From positions 1 to 41,734 of the forward strand of contig NZ_AVHW01000077.1 of the NCBI RefSeq assembly GCF_000449425.2: a stretch of DNA of 41,734 nt. Reading direction: 5' to 3'. Positions 28,064 to 36,837 of the stretch are shown here, in pieces; position 1 is the stretch's first letter; every line of letters starts with the position of its first letter. This DNA comes from Clostridioides difficile CD160. GTDB lineage: Bacteria > Bacillota > Clostridia > Peptostreptococcales > Peptostreptococcaceae. A model generated the notes under the pieces. That model did no database searches. It was not told where the DNA came from and worked only from the letters and a program-made list of their open reading frames with translations. Made by a program: the position numbers and the translations under genes.

Positions 28064-28651
28064 TTAAATAGATAAATTCCAATCTGGTTTTTCTTGTCTT
28101 ATAAAAGCTGACAGTATATTTCTCACCATTTTTTCAGTACTATTTCTATCTAATATTAATTTTTTCGTAGCTGTTAAAACTGCTATGCCGTGGGTATAAA
28201 GGAATAAATCCAAAAATATTACTTTTGCATGTTCTAATTCTATTCCAACGGTTTCTGAAAAAGATATTGCCTTTTTTTCATTGTCAATCTCTTTATAAAA
28301 ATCATTAGTCTTTGTCATATTCAAATCCATATCATTTATAAATAATAGCTTGAATAAATGTGTTTCTTCTTGAGCAAATTCAATGTATGAAAGAGGAATG
28401 ATTAAATATTGACTGACATTTACAGAATTACGATAATTATTAACATACTGCTCATAGTATTCATATGCAAAAGTAAGAAATTCGCTTTTTAATTCATCCA
28501 TGTTTTCATAACAAGTAAAAATAGGTCGAGTAGAACATTGTAATTTACTTGCAATACTCCTAGCATTTACAGTTTCAAACCCTGTTTCCTTTGTAATCTC
28601 CAATACAGTCTTCAAAATCATTTCTTTTGTTATTTTTGCTTTAGGTGGCAT
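28064..28651 (-). CDS. TetR/AcrR family regulator
   Basis: This 195-residue repressor has the N-terminal helix-turn-helix ILKTVLEITKETGFETVNARSIASKLQCS, where the usual SxxxxYxxF recognition segment reads STRPIFTCYENMD. It also has a helical ligand domain. AAGGAAG precedes the ATG. It heads a two-gene operon with the methyltransferase and most likely controls its own promoter. Its base composition is much closer to the host than that of the methyltransferase. Confidence 0.9.
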   Translation of the reverse strand: MPPKAKITKEMILKTVLEITKETGFETVNARSIASKLQCSTRPIFTCYENMDELKSEFLTFAYEYYEQYVNNYRNSVNVSQYLIIPLSYIEFAQEETHLFKLLFINDMDLNMTKTNDFYKEIDNEKKAISFSETVGIELEHAKVIFLDLFLYTHGIAVLTATKKLILDRNSTEKMVRNILSAFIRQEKPDWNLSI

Positions 28652-28690
28652 TAAATTTCACTTCCTTATTGGCATTTTTTAATTACATAC

Positions 28691-28730
28691 GTTATATAAC
28701 TATTGTTGCATATCAGGTTAACTATGTCAA
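28691..28730 (-). promoter_or_regulatory. Promoter and possible operator of the TetR-methyltransferase operon
   Basis: On the minus strand TTGACA (28725-28730) is 17 bases from AACAAT (28702-28707). The palindrome GTTATATAAC (28691-28700) lies at the expected start site and could be the TetR operator. Confidence 0.55.
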
Positions 28731-28739
28731 TAGAGAGTT

Positions 28740-29065
28740 TTTCACTTTTCGTACTTTGGCTCTCGATGGAACTTGAAAAATCACGCTTATTGTTGTCAGC
28801 CCTAATTCCTGTGAAAAATTGAATGACTTAGCTTTAAGTTTTATTGCATAGAAAAAGGAAGACAAAAGACTTATTACCTTTTCCTCTGTTTAAAAAATTA
28901 TAACATTATTATTCATATACAGAATAAGATTTATCTTATATTTTCATCTATAAACATTGATTTTTCAACATTCTATATTTTAGATTGTATATACATGTAA
29001 GTTAAATATTTTATTCACAGTTTTTGTATGAGTTTTCCACAATTTATTAATATTTTTATCTGCAA
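28740..29065. other. Gene-free stretch
   Basis: I find no gene. The first 100 bases (about 28750-28850) are less AT-rich than the rest and may be a worn remnant, but I cannot name it. Confidence 0.4.
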
Positions 29066-29108
29066 CAAAAAAGGTAGTAATTATAATTAAATAGTTACTA
29101 CCTTTTTA
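29066..29108. terminator. Terminator after the 95-residue membrane protein gene
   Basis: AAAAAGGTAGTAA and TTACTACCTTTTT form a perfect 13-base-pair stem. On the minus strand it lies about 50 bases past the stop at 29160. Confidence 0.85.
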
Positions 29109-29159
29109 TCTAATATTTAAATTTAATTTATCTATTACTAAAATAAATCTAAATGCAAT

Positions 29160-29447
29160 TTAAGAAGTTAAATAGTTAAATATTATATTAAAGCATAATG
29201 GTAATGACAAAAATATAAAATTCTTTATAGTCATAAGTTTTATCTCATCATTTTTATCTTCTTCATTAAAATAATTATCTTGATAAAAGGTAGCTCTATT
29301 TTGGTAACCTGTTTTTAATACTCCATTTTGAATTAATAGTAGTATAAAAAAGATTGCCAGTAAAATAAAGTTATAATTTTTTTCTTTCAATATAAAATTA
29401 ATCGTAATAACTATAAAGCTATATAAAATCCATAAAATTTTTTTCAT
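29160..29447 (-). CDS. Small membrane protein of unknown function
   Basis: This 95-residue protein has three hydrophobic stretches (residues about 4-20, 26-44 and 73-93) and a polar middle (TGYQNRATFYQDNYFNEED). I start it at the ATG at 29447, six bases after AGGTG; a GTG three codons earlier overlaps that site. I do not recognise a family. It has its own terminator and no same-strand neighbour nearby. Confidence 0.6.
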   Translation of the reverse strand: MKKILWILYSFIVITINFILKEKNYNFILLAIFFILLLIQNGVLKTGYQNRATFYQDNYFNEEDKNDEIKLMTIKNFIFLSLPLCFNIIFNYLTS

Positions 29448-29861
29448 AAAAAGCACCTAAATTCTATATTTGTATTTTATGCTAAACCAAATTTAGTTCC
29501 TATAAAAACATCTACATAATCAGTCCGAGTGGCACTTGATACACTTCTCTTTATCTTTGTACATATACTAAAAAATCATCGATACTGATATTTCAAATGA
29601 TACAAATTTTTTAATTTTATAAGGATATCTACTTATTTACATAAATTATAGTATAAATTTTGAGAAATTTAAATCTATTTCTGCAAAATAATTATTTTTT
29701 TGCTATTCATTATCTCATTATTAATTTTTATTATATATATTTGTAATATTTTATATACTCTTTGTACTTATCTTACTGGTATACTTTGATTAAGAAAGAT
29801 AAATCTTATATAAGTTGGTGATTATAAAAAAGAAAATAATATCTTAAGGGAGGTTTTTCTA
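29448..29861. other. Gene-free AT-rich spacer
   Basis: No supported gene. Near the right end AAGGGAGG (29847-29854) is the ribosome site for the CPBP gene. Confidence 0.5.
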
Positions 29862-30830
29862 TTGAAGTTACAAGAAAAATGGATTGATTTATTAAACCCA
29901 AAATGTATTGAAAACGAGGAAAAAAGAAAGAAAATACAGATTATAATATTTTTTTCTATAACTTTTGGTTTAACTTATTTACTAGGTTTACTATTATATT
30001 TCAATAAGTTTATTGACCCAGAAAACTTTGCATCATTCATGATGATATTGCCTTTATCTTCTGTCGCTATTGCAAAATTTTACTCAGAAGGAAAAACTAA
30101 TAATGAGTATAAGTTTTATTCATTAGTAATATTACTTTTTCTTAGTTATTTTTTATTATTTATTGCTAAATCATTTAACTTAATAAACCTCAATCAATAT
30201 CAATTAGTGAATTCTATATTAATTTTAATAAGCAGTTTATATCTTATTATTCATTCTTTTAAATCAAATGAACTGTATATTCTAAAAAATGTAAGAACAG
30301 GTGCTTTATTAGTTGTCTACTTTATATTTTCTCAAATTATTCTTGGATTAATAATAAGTAGAAATAATCTTAATTATAATGGTATTTTATTTTATCTTAA
30401 CCTTATTATAATATCACTAATATATATTTATCCTTTTTTGTCTGAAGAATATGGCTGGAGATGTTTTTTACAAAGTATTTTCTTTGATAAATTTGGCAAA
30501 AAAATAGGTGTTATAATTGTAGGAGTTTGTTGGAGTTTATGGCATTTACCTTTACAATTTACATCCTATAGTCCAGATGCTCCAATAATGGGAAGTGTAA
30601 TTCATTTAATTTATGGAATCGGACTTTCTATATTTTTAGGTTATGTTTATTTGAAAACTAAAAATATATGGTTTTGTTCTATAATTCATGTTTTAATTAA
30701 TAGTTTGGATGTTATTTGTAATAGTTCTGAAATGTCACTTAACTATTATGTTATTTTAGAAAGACTTATATTTGTATCATTATTTTATCTTCCCTTCCTC
30801 TTTACAAAAGAATATAAACATCATACATAA
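29862..30830 (+). CDS. CPBP family intramembrane metalloprotease (Abi/CAAX type)
   Basis: This 322-residue membrane protein has about eight hydrophobic segments. The CPBP catalytic motifs appear as SEEYGWRCFLQ (motif 1, EExxxR), GVCWSLWHLPL (motif 2, with the metal His) and SIIHVLINSLD (motif 3). Members process peptides or prenylated proteins and often give bacteriocin immunity. It starts with TTG: AAGGGAGG lies eight bases before it and no ATG fits. A small membrane protein gene follows 31 bases after the stop. Confidence 0.9.
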   Translation: MKLQEKWIDLLNPKCIENEEKRKKIQIIIFFSITFGLTYLLGLLLYFNKFIDPENFASFMMILPLSSVAIAKFYSEGKTNNEYKFYSLVILLFLSYFLLFIAKSFNLINLNQYQLVNSILILISSLYLIIHSFKSNELYILKNVRTGALLVVYFIFSQIILGLIISRNNLNYNGILFYLNLIIISLIYIYPFLSEEYGWRCFLQSIFFDKFGKKIGVIIVGVCWSLWHLPLQFTSYSPDAPIMGSVIHLIYGIGLSIFLGYVYLKTKNIWFCSIIHVLINSLDVICNSSEMSLNYYVILERLIFVSLFYLPFLFTKEYKHHT

Positions 30831-30861
30831 AAAAATTATTATGCTAGAGGAGGTATCTACT

Positions 30862-31179
30862 ATGAATTTGGGGAATATCAATCTTATACTTATTGGAATA
30901 GGAATTATAATATTAACTACAATAATAGCCTTAATTAAACATAAAATTGGTTTTTGTAGTGATGAATATTTAGATAAATTAGAATTAAAGTATGGAAATA
31001 TAGATAGAAAAAGAACTGTTAAACTGGAAGTGCTTTATCGCTACGCAATAAACCTTGAATACATAGCAATAGCCTTATTTACAAGAATATTAGACATTAC
31101 AATAATAGCAATGATATTAGCAGCTATTATAACAACAATGTTATATTATTTAATTAGAAAAAGGTATATTGTTATATAA
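30862..31179 (+). CDS. Small membrane protein downstream of the CPBP protease
   Basis: This 105-residue protein has an N-terminal helix (residues about 6-24), a charged middle (FCSDEYLDKLELKYGNIDRKR) and one or two C-terminal helices. The frame is open 90 bases further upstream inside the CPBP gene, but AGAGGAGGT lies seven bases before the ATG at 30862. I do not recognise the family. Close spacing suggests cotranscription with the protease, perhaps as a partner or target. Confidence 0.65.
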   Translation: MNLGNINLILIGIGIIILTTIIALIKHKIGFCSDEYLDKLELKYGNIDRKRTVKLEVLYRYAINLEYIAIALFTRILDITIIAMILAAIITTMLYYLIRKRYIVI

Positions 31180-31194
31180 ACTTTAAATTTATTA

Positions 31195-31232
31195 AAAAAG
31201 AAGGTGGCAACTAACTCTAGTTACTACCTTCT
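31195..31232 (-). terminator. Terminator of the LRR cell wall protein gene
   Basis: On the minus strand AGAAGGT and ACCTTCT, with inner AACTA/TAGTT pairs, form a stem leading into TTTTTT, just after the stop at 31240. It may also slow rightward transcription. Confidence 0.75.
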
Positions 31233-31239
31233 AATCTAT

Positions 31240-33138
31240 CTACTTCACTAAGTTTTCTATTTCACTAAAAGCTTTTTCATTTCCATCGCCACCAATTTGA
31301 GTTATATTTCTAAATTCTCTTTTATTTATTAAACTTTTTTGAGTATCACTTATTCCATCTCCAACTAATATTACTGGTGATTCTGTCTTACCTGCAAGTA
31401 CTCCTACTGATAAAGCGTCAACTAAATCATCTTCTCTATTTTCTCCATTTTTTGCAATATATAAATTATCTAAAATGTTATTATCATAAAAATAGTCTAT
31501 TACTTTTGAGTTAGTTTCTCCTCTATCTTCTCCAGCTATTTTAATTACATATGGAAGTTTATCTCCAATATCTTTATTAAATAGACTATCTCCACCCACT
31601 ACATATGATTTTGATATATCCTTATTATCAATCAATTCTTCTATAGCTTTCATATCATCATTTTCGTTAGTAAGAAGTATTGGCATTTTCTCTTTTGCTG
31701 ATACTGCTCCCATACTTACTGCATCAGTGAGTCCTTTTTCTCCATTTACTAAAACTAATTTAGACAGTTTATTTTCTTTATGTAATTCTTTTGCTAGTTT
31801 TATTGAAGTATCATATCTATCATTCCCATATATTCTTATTATATTTAAACCTTTGTCTTTTAAATATTTCTCAATACTAGCATCTACAGAATTAAATCCA
31901 CCGATTATGTAGATAGTTTTTGCACCTAATCTATTTATTTCATTTTCTGTTAGTTGATTTAAATCATCATTTTGAGTAAGCAGTATTGGGGCATTTTTAG
32001 CTTTTGCAAATGGTGTAGCTGATAGTGCATCGGATATACTAGAACTATTTATAAGTACTACATTATCTGCATTATCCCAGCCTTTTTTACTTATTTTTAT
32101 TGAAGTCTCATATCTATCAAAACCTACTAAAGAATCTTTCTTTGTTACTATTGACTTTGGAGTATAAGAACCTCCTCCAGATGATTCTTTTGGTTCTCTC
32201 TGTTTTTCCCAATAAAGGTATATGAGTTTTTTGTTCCTACTTACATCTAATGTTTTAAGCATATTATTAATACAGTTTAAATGTGTAAGTTCTAGATTAT
32301 TGCTTACATCTAATGTTTTCAAGTCATTACCACCACATCTTAAATCTTTAAGTTCTGGATTATTACTTACATCTAATGTTTTTAAGTTATTATCACGACA
32401 ATATAAGTTTTCAAGTTTTGGATTATTGCTTACATCTAATGTTTTCAAGTCATTATCATCACAATATAATTCTTTAAGTTTTGGATTATTACTTACATCT
32501 AATATTTTTAAGCCATTACCAAAACAACTTAAATGTGTAAGTTCTGGATTATTACTTATATCTAATGTTTTTAGGTTATTATTATAACAATATAGTATTT
32601 CAAGTTTTTTGTTTTTACTTATATCCAATGTTTTAATATTACTACCACCAAAACCACCAAAATTTAAATCTGTGAGTTTTAGATTATTACTTACATCTAA
32701 TGTTTCCAAGTTATTTCCATAACAACTTAGAGTCTCAAGTTCTAGATTATTACTTACATCTAATATTTCCAAGTTATTATTACTACAATATAACCATTTT
32801 AAATTAACGAAATAATTAACTCCAGATAAATCTTTTATTGATTTTTCATATACAGCCAATTCATCTATAGCTTCAATTCTATCCTTAGAGTCTGTAGATA
32901 TAGGGACATTTTCATCTTTTATAGATAGAATATCACAAAGATATGCTCTAAAATTTGCATCTGGAAAAGCTTGTACCATTGTCAATGTATCTAAAGCGGG
33001 TATAGTAGTCCTCTTTTCTATCTGTTTTTTTAAATTGCTATTCATTTTAAGTTCTAATGCGTTTACTCCTCCAACTGAAGACAGTATTGTTATACTTGAT
33101 AATAATAAAATAAATATTTTTTTACTAGCCCATTTCAT
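31240..33138 (-). CDS. Cell wall protein with leucine-rich repeats and three CWB2 modules
   Basis: This 632-residue secreted surface protein has a signal peptide at residues 1-27 (IFILLLSSITILSSVGGVNA). It has about nine leucine-rich repeats of 21 residues (about 105-310, unit LKTLDVSNNPKLENLYC), each with a Cys. A Gly/Ser/Pro linker (about 318-330) leads to three CWB2 (PF04122) modules (about 338-632) with PILLT, IIGG and GNDRYDTS motifs. CWB2 triplets anchor S-layer-type proteins to the anionic polymer PSII. The exposed LRR part suggests host or cell binding, which is inference. GGGGG precedes the ATG. I do not assign a cwp number. Confidence 0.93.
   Translation of the reverse strand: MKWASKKIFILLLSSITILSSVGGVNALELKMNSNLKKQIEKRTTIPALDTLTMVQAFPDANFRAYLCDILSIKDENVPISTDSKDRIEAIDELAVYEKSIKDLSGVNYFVNLKWLYCSNNNLEILDVSNNLELETLSCYGNNLETLDVSNNLKLTDLNFGGFGGSNIKTLDISKNKKLEILYCYNNNLKTLDISNNPELTHLSCFGNGLKILDVSNNPKLKELYCDDNDLKTLDVSNNPKLENLYCRDNNLKTLDVSNNPELKDLRCGGNDLKTLDVSNNLELTHLNCINNMLKTLDVSRNKKLIYLYWEKQREPKESSGGGSYTPKSIVTKKDSLVGFDRYETSIKISKKGWDNADNVVLINSSSISDALSATPFAKAKNAPILLTQNDDLNQLTENEINRLGAKTIYIIGGFNSVDASIEKYLKDKGLNIIRIYGNDRYDTSIKLAKELHKENKLSKLVLVNGEKGLTDAVSMGAVSAKEKMPILLTNENDDMKAIEELIDNKDISKSYVVGGDSLFNKDIGDKLPYVIKIAGEDRGETNSKVIDYFYDNNILDNLYIAKNGENREDDLVDALSVGVLAGKTESPVILVGDGISDTQKSLINKREFRNITQIGGDGNEKAFSEIENLVK
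32209..32778 (-). repeat. Tandem 63-base coding repeats
   Basis: These encode the nine LRR units. The DNA copies are close enough to recombine, most clearly the LKTLDVSNNP copies between 32300 and 32560. The third unit is longer by about three residues (GGFGGSN). Confidence 0.85.
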
Positions 33139-33344
33139 TTGATATTACCCCCTTTAACAATAATATAATTTTATATAGAATTTAACATATTTTTACATTT
33201 TTAGCAATAATTCTAAAATGTATTCTAATATATAAATAATAGTAAATTATCCATTGAAGAATTGTCCATTTTTGATTAGATTTTATATTATTAAGAATGT
33301 ATTTTAAATACACATTCACAGGTATAACTTAGGTAATGAAAATA

Positions 33345-33385
33345 TATAAAAAAAGGTGATAAGTTTAACCTACCACTTTTAGTTA
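33345..33385 (-). terminator. Possible terminator after the broken endolysin gene
   Basis: On the minus strand GTGGTA and TATCAC pair imperfectly and are followed by a run of seven Ts. The stem is weak. The rest of 33139-33422 shows no gene. Confidence 0.45.
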
Positions 33386-33422
33386 TATGTAATATTCTCT
33401 AATTTCAATATATTTCTATCAA

Positions 33423-34219
33423 TTAAATCCATTTGTTTATAAAATCTAACGCTTTGTAAAGTGTATCAAATCTATCATTCCCCTTTATCATAGTGTATTT
33501 TTCTTTATTTATAGAACTTATCTTATTACATACTCCTCCACCTATAATATATAAATTTTCTGTTTGATATGGCTTATAATCTTTTATATCACAAACTAAA
33601 CATTCACTCTCTTTATAATTCCAACTGACTATTTGTGCTAATACCTTGTCAACTTCTCCCTCAAAAACTACTGTATTCTTATACATTTGTTTCACTTCAA
33701 TATTATCTATTTTCTTATTTAATATACCCTCTGTTATAAGTTTCGCAACCGTATTTTTATTTTTAATATAATAGTCTGTATCAGTTTTACTATCTACGAA
33801 ACATACTTCGATTAGAATTGCTGGTGCTTTTTACCAAGCCAGTAAAGACCTCTTACATCTGATTTTGCACCCCTATTTTTAAATACTGTTGCTAATTTAT
33901 CATTTACTCTATTTGCATACACTTTGCCATTATTAGTTTTGTATATTGTTTCTGTACCCATAGAATTTAGTGTTGTACTATTTACATTGAAGTGAATTTG
34001 TACTGCTAAGTTTATGTCTTGTTTGTTTGTTATTTGACATTGTTCAGATAGATAATTATTCTCTTTATCTTATAAGTATATACAGTTGCTCCACCTTGTT
34101 TTAACCATCTAACAATTAAATCAGTTGGTATTTCTATTTTCTTTTCCTTCATCTATATAACCAAATGCTCCTGTTCCTTTACCTGTTAGCGTATGCTCTG
34201 GTATTATTGTTATTTTCAT
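33423..34219 (-). pseudogene. Phage endolysin, N-acetylmuramoyl-L-alanine amidase, three frameshifts
   Basis: From the ATG at 34219, pieces of one amidase_3 endolysin can be read in changing frames. They are MKITIIPEHTLTGKGTGAFG, then PTDLIVRWLKQGGATVYTYK, then ENNYLSEQCQITNKQDINLA...VQIHFNVNS...LATVFKNRGAKSDVRGLYWLG, then APAILIEVCFVDS and an intact C-terminal domain to 33423. Frame changes fall near 34128, 34070 and 33829. Catalytic-core landmarks (QIHFN, with H in place, and ILIE with the Glu) are still visible. The layout matches amidase endolysins of C. difficile phages. A 90-codon open piece remains at the end, but no whole enzyme can be made. Confidence 0.88.
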
Positions 34220-34230
34220 TATTTATTTTC

Positions 34231-34476
34231 CTACTTTAACTGTTTGTAAGTTTGATTTATACCTATTGATATCCCCCAACAAATTACAACTTGTAAGATT
34301 GAGGTTTGATTTAATCCTAGAGAGCATACTGAAAAACCTATTCCAAGTGCTAATAAGACTATTGGAATCTATTTATTATTTAGTTATTTATATTTTTTGC
34401 ATTCTTTACCTATAATAAAGAGAACAGCTACTAAAATTAGTAACTGCTCAGGTATAAAACTTATTAAATTATCCAT
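34231..34476 (-). pseudogene. Phage holin (superfamily V-like) with two stops
   Basis: One continuous 82-codon frame reads MDNLISFIPEQLLILVAVLF..., then IPIVLLALGIGFSVCSLGLN... and ends INQTYKQLK. TAA at codon 31 and TAG at codon 36 interrupt it. The pattern of an N-terminal LPEQLLIL-type helix and a terminal GI.INQTYK segment fits phage holins of the A118/Hol44 type. GAGG precedes the ATG. It sits just upstream of the broken endolysin, as in phage lysis modules. Confidence 0.8.
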
Positions 34477-34492
34477 TTCTGTTCCTCTTATT

Positions 34493-34744
34493 TTAAAATA
34501 TGCTTCTTTGAATTGCAAATATAAAGAATCCTACTAACATTGTTCCAATCAACCACTTTAACATACTTGTGAGTGAGTCTAAGTTCTCACACAATGCTTT
34601 TAACTCTGCTTTAGACTCTATATTTGCTACTTTTAATTCATCTATTTCATCATTATCTTTATTTATTTTTACATTATCTCATTTCAAATTATCTTTGAGT
34701 GTAGCAAAAACAATTTTAAGTTCTATATTGTTTACATTGGACAC
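34493..34744 (-). pseudogene. XhlA-like phage lysis-associated protein with one stop
   Basis: A continuous 84-codon frame from a GTG reads a coiled-coil region (NKDNDEIDELKVANIESKAE) and one C-terminal helix (LKWLIGTMLVGFFIFAIQR). A TGA near codon 24 interrupts it. Coiled coil plus a single tail helix just before a holin is the XhlA (haemolysin/holin-associated) layout. The start is uncertain. Confidence 0.65.
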
Positions 34745-34773
34745 AATAAGTACAGTTTTAACCTTTATTAATA

Positions 34774-35115
34774 TTAATTACACCTATAAATATAATCACT
34801 AAGAATATTTTTTACTCTTTTAATCAAATTATTTCCTACTCCCCAATCAATTTGAAGAACTCCTATCGAACTTCCGGTTGAAGCAATTTTAACAAGAGTT
34901 TTTCCAGTTGTATTTTCACAAATAACTACTAACCCTGAATTACTATTACTTCTTGCATAATATTTGTCGAAAGTTGTAATTAGTATAAGTTTACCATCAC
35001 CTAAGCTATACATATCAGAAAAAACTATATCTGCATCCAAATTCTTTTCTACCATTTTCTGTGCTTCTACTGGTGTAATTTTTACAGTAAATACTTCTCT
35101 TGACATATCATTCAT
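34774..35115 (-). CDS. DUF6054-like protein
   Basis: This 113-residue soluble protein is intact. The pattern SLGDGKLILITTFDKYYAR, VVICENTTGKTLVKIASTGSS and a C-terminal DWGVG segment resembles the clostridial DUF6054 family, whose function is unknown. AAGGA lies four bases before the ATG at 35115. A GTG one codon earlier and an ATG at 35106 are also possible. It stands between broken phage lysis genes yet has no defect, so it is probably a cargo gene. Confidence 0.65.
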   Translation of the reverse strand: MNDMSREVFTVKITPVEAQKMVEKNLDADIVFSDMYSLGDGKLILITTFDKYYARSNSNSGLVVICENTTGKTLVKIASTGSSIGVLQIDWGVGNNLIKRVKNILSDYIYRCN

Positions 35116-35163
35116 CACATCCTTAATAAAGATTAATTTTTATCTTAATAAAAACGTACTTTT

Positions 35164-35418
35164 TTAGTATTTTCTAACACTTTTATCAAACAGTATTCCT
35201 ATTCCTCCTAATAAAGCCAATATAGAACCAAAATTTCTATACTGTGAAATAGATTGTTCTAAATATATATTATATTGGTTCGTATCCATTGTTCCACCAT
35301 TTTGTCGCATAATACATTCTATATTAAATTGACCTAAACCTATACAGCAAAATAACACTATTATTCCAATTACAAAAGCAAATATACATATTGTAAGTTT
35401 AATATCCTTATTTTCCAT
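35164..35418 (-). CDS. Small membrane protein of unknown function
   Basis: This 84-residue protein has two hydrophobic segments (residues about 8-30 and 62-76) around a polar loop. GAGAGGTG lies six bases before the ATG at 35418; an upstream GTG/ATG overlaps that site. No family is recognised. It is 48 bases upstream of the DUF6054-like gene on the same strand and probably cotranscribed. Confidence 0.55.
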   Translation of the reverse strand: MENKDIKLTICIFAFVIGIIVLFCCIGLGQFNIECIMRQNGGTMDTNQYNIYLEQSISQYRNFGSILALLGGIGILFDKSVRKY

Positions 35419-35578
35419 AAATACACCTCTCATAATTTAGATTTCTTTGTTATTTTTTACTTAGTGATATATTATCTACATTATACTATACAACATATAT
35501 ATCCATCTATTTCCAAAATTGTAACATTTTCATATATTAGTAATGTGACTATACCAATTTAATCTTTAGTTTTAAGTT

Positions 35579-36039
35579 CTACCTTCTTCTCCACCTCGAA
35601 TTAGTTTTTGCTTCTTCTATCTTATCTTCAAATGAAGTATCAAATCCATTAACCTCATTTACTATTACTCTGTAATTTATATATTCTCCTGCTGTAAGCA
35701 TTGTTTTAATAGCTGAGATTCTCACATTACTCCATAACTATTTTGTAAATCAGCATTCTTTAAATCAGAAAATGCTGTTGATGCTGTACATAATTCAGCT
35801 ACATAGCTATTGTAGTTAATTTCACTTGTATATTTTCCTATAGCTTTCCCATTATTGCCTACAACTTTTACCCTTTTAGTGCACTTTATTCTTAAGGCTT
35901 CGTATTCCTCAGAAGATAAAACTCTTAATTTCCATTTGACTGGTTTTCCTTATTCATCTAAGAATCTATCACTTGCCACATATTTTACATTATCAATCTT
36001 TGTCGTATTTCAGGCTAAAAAAGCACTTAAATTACTCAT
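35579..36039 (-). pseudogene. XkdN-like phage tail assembly chaperone, two stops and a frameshift
   Basis: From the ATG at 36039 the frame reads MSNLSAFLA, TGA, then VKYVASDRFLDE, TAA, then GKPVKWKLRVLSSEEYEALR and on to LQNSYGVM. A frameshift near 35728 leads into IKTMLTAGEYINYRVIVNEV to the stop at 35579. The KYVAS.RF, GKPV.W, LQNSYGVM and LKTML..GEY blocks are the XkdN (Phage_TAC) family pattern of myovirus-like tails and diffocin-type clusters. GGAGAT precedes the ATG. Confidence 0.85.
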
Positions 36040-36077
36040 ATTATTTTAATCTCCTCTTATTCTATTTTTTCATATAA

Positions 36078-36112
36078 AAAATACACATCTATAATTTATA
36101 AATGTGTATTTT
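36078..36112 (-). terminator. Terminator upstream of the XkdN remnant
   Basis: AAAATACACAT and ATGTGTATTTT form a perfect 11-base-pair stem; the minus strand continues into TTTTTT. Confidence 0.8.
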
Positions 36113-36275
36113 ATATTGTACCTGATATTAAATCGAACTTTTCAACTATCTATTGCAATAAACAAAGTCAATGCTGGATAAAACCATATCAACATATTAT
36201 TTTTAGCATTTAAATCTACTACAGTTCTATTATTTTATATACTTATTTTTTCTATTATTATTAAATTATAGTTTC

Positions 36276-36392
36276 TTATTTTTTCTTCTTACCTTTTAAT
36301 TTCTCATAATAAAATAAGTATTCTTTCAAATACTTTTCATCCATATTAATCTCTTCCAAAGTATAAAATTCAACTTCAAAGATTAATATCCT
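36276..36392 (-). pseudogene. Remnant of a small phage-like ORF
   Basis: An open frame reads VEFYTLEEINMDEKYLKEYL and ends in a Lys-rich tail at 36276. It has no convincing start codon and ribosome site. It looks like the C-terminal part of a small phage protein. Apart from it and the terminator, I see nothing between 36040 and 36435. Confidence 0.4.
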
Positions 36393-36435
36393 TCAAAAAC
36401 TATTCGACAATTACAAAATACTCAAATTTTCGCTT

Positions 36436-36837
36436 TTAAGAATTATTTTTTAGAGAGTTTATTCCATCCAATAATACTTTAGAATCTATTTTTAAATATC
36501 TAGAATACATCCAAACAACTGGACTACGAATCCTACCTTTAGAACAAGCAATTATTATCTTTTTACTATTGTTATCACTAATAGATAGGAGTTTATCTTT
36601 TATCTTTTTGCGATTTTTTATTAAACCATATAAAACAATAATTCCTGCAATAGGTTTATTCCTGTGCAAAAAGTCATATTCTTTTTCATTAATAACAGAG
36701 ATATTATGTTCTAATTTAGTTATACTACCATATTCTGTTGGTGTACGTACATCAACAGTTACTTCATCAACGATTTCACTATGTTTGATTAGATATTGTG
36801 GATATAATTTTTTCATGTATACATCTAAGGTCTGCAT
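36436..36837 (-). CDS. Rhodanese-like protein, SelU-type
   Basis: This 133-residue single-domain protein has the rhodanese entry motif TVDVRTPTEYGS and an active-site loop ACSKGRIRSPVVW, that is C-S-K-G-R-I-R with the Cys nucleophile. The layout (DVRTPxEY, later C.xG.RS...W) resembles the rhodanese half of tRNA 2-selenouridine synthase SelU/YbbB rather than sulfurtransferase TST. The P-loop half of SelU is absent. AAGGAG precedes the ATG. It is intact among phage wreckage. It may move sulfur or selenium; the substrate is unknown. Confidence 0.8.
   Translation of the reverse strand: MQTLDVYMKKLYPQYLIKHSEIVDEVTVDVRTPTEYGSITKLEHNISVINEKEYDFLHRNKPIAGIIVLYGLIKNRKKIKDKLLSISDNNSKKIIIACSKGRIRSPVVWMYSRYLKIDSKVLLDGINSLKNNS

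Noticed and set aside
32222-32587. Plus-strand frame with repeated LLLTSNVF units
   Set aside because: It is only the reverse complement of the LRR coding repeats.
32209-32778. Regular repeats that could be mistaken for a CRISPR array
   Set aside because: The 63-base units are contiguous coding LRR repeats with no spacers.
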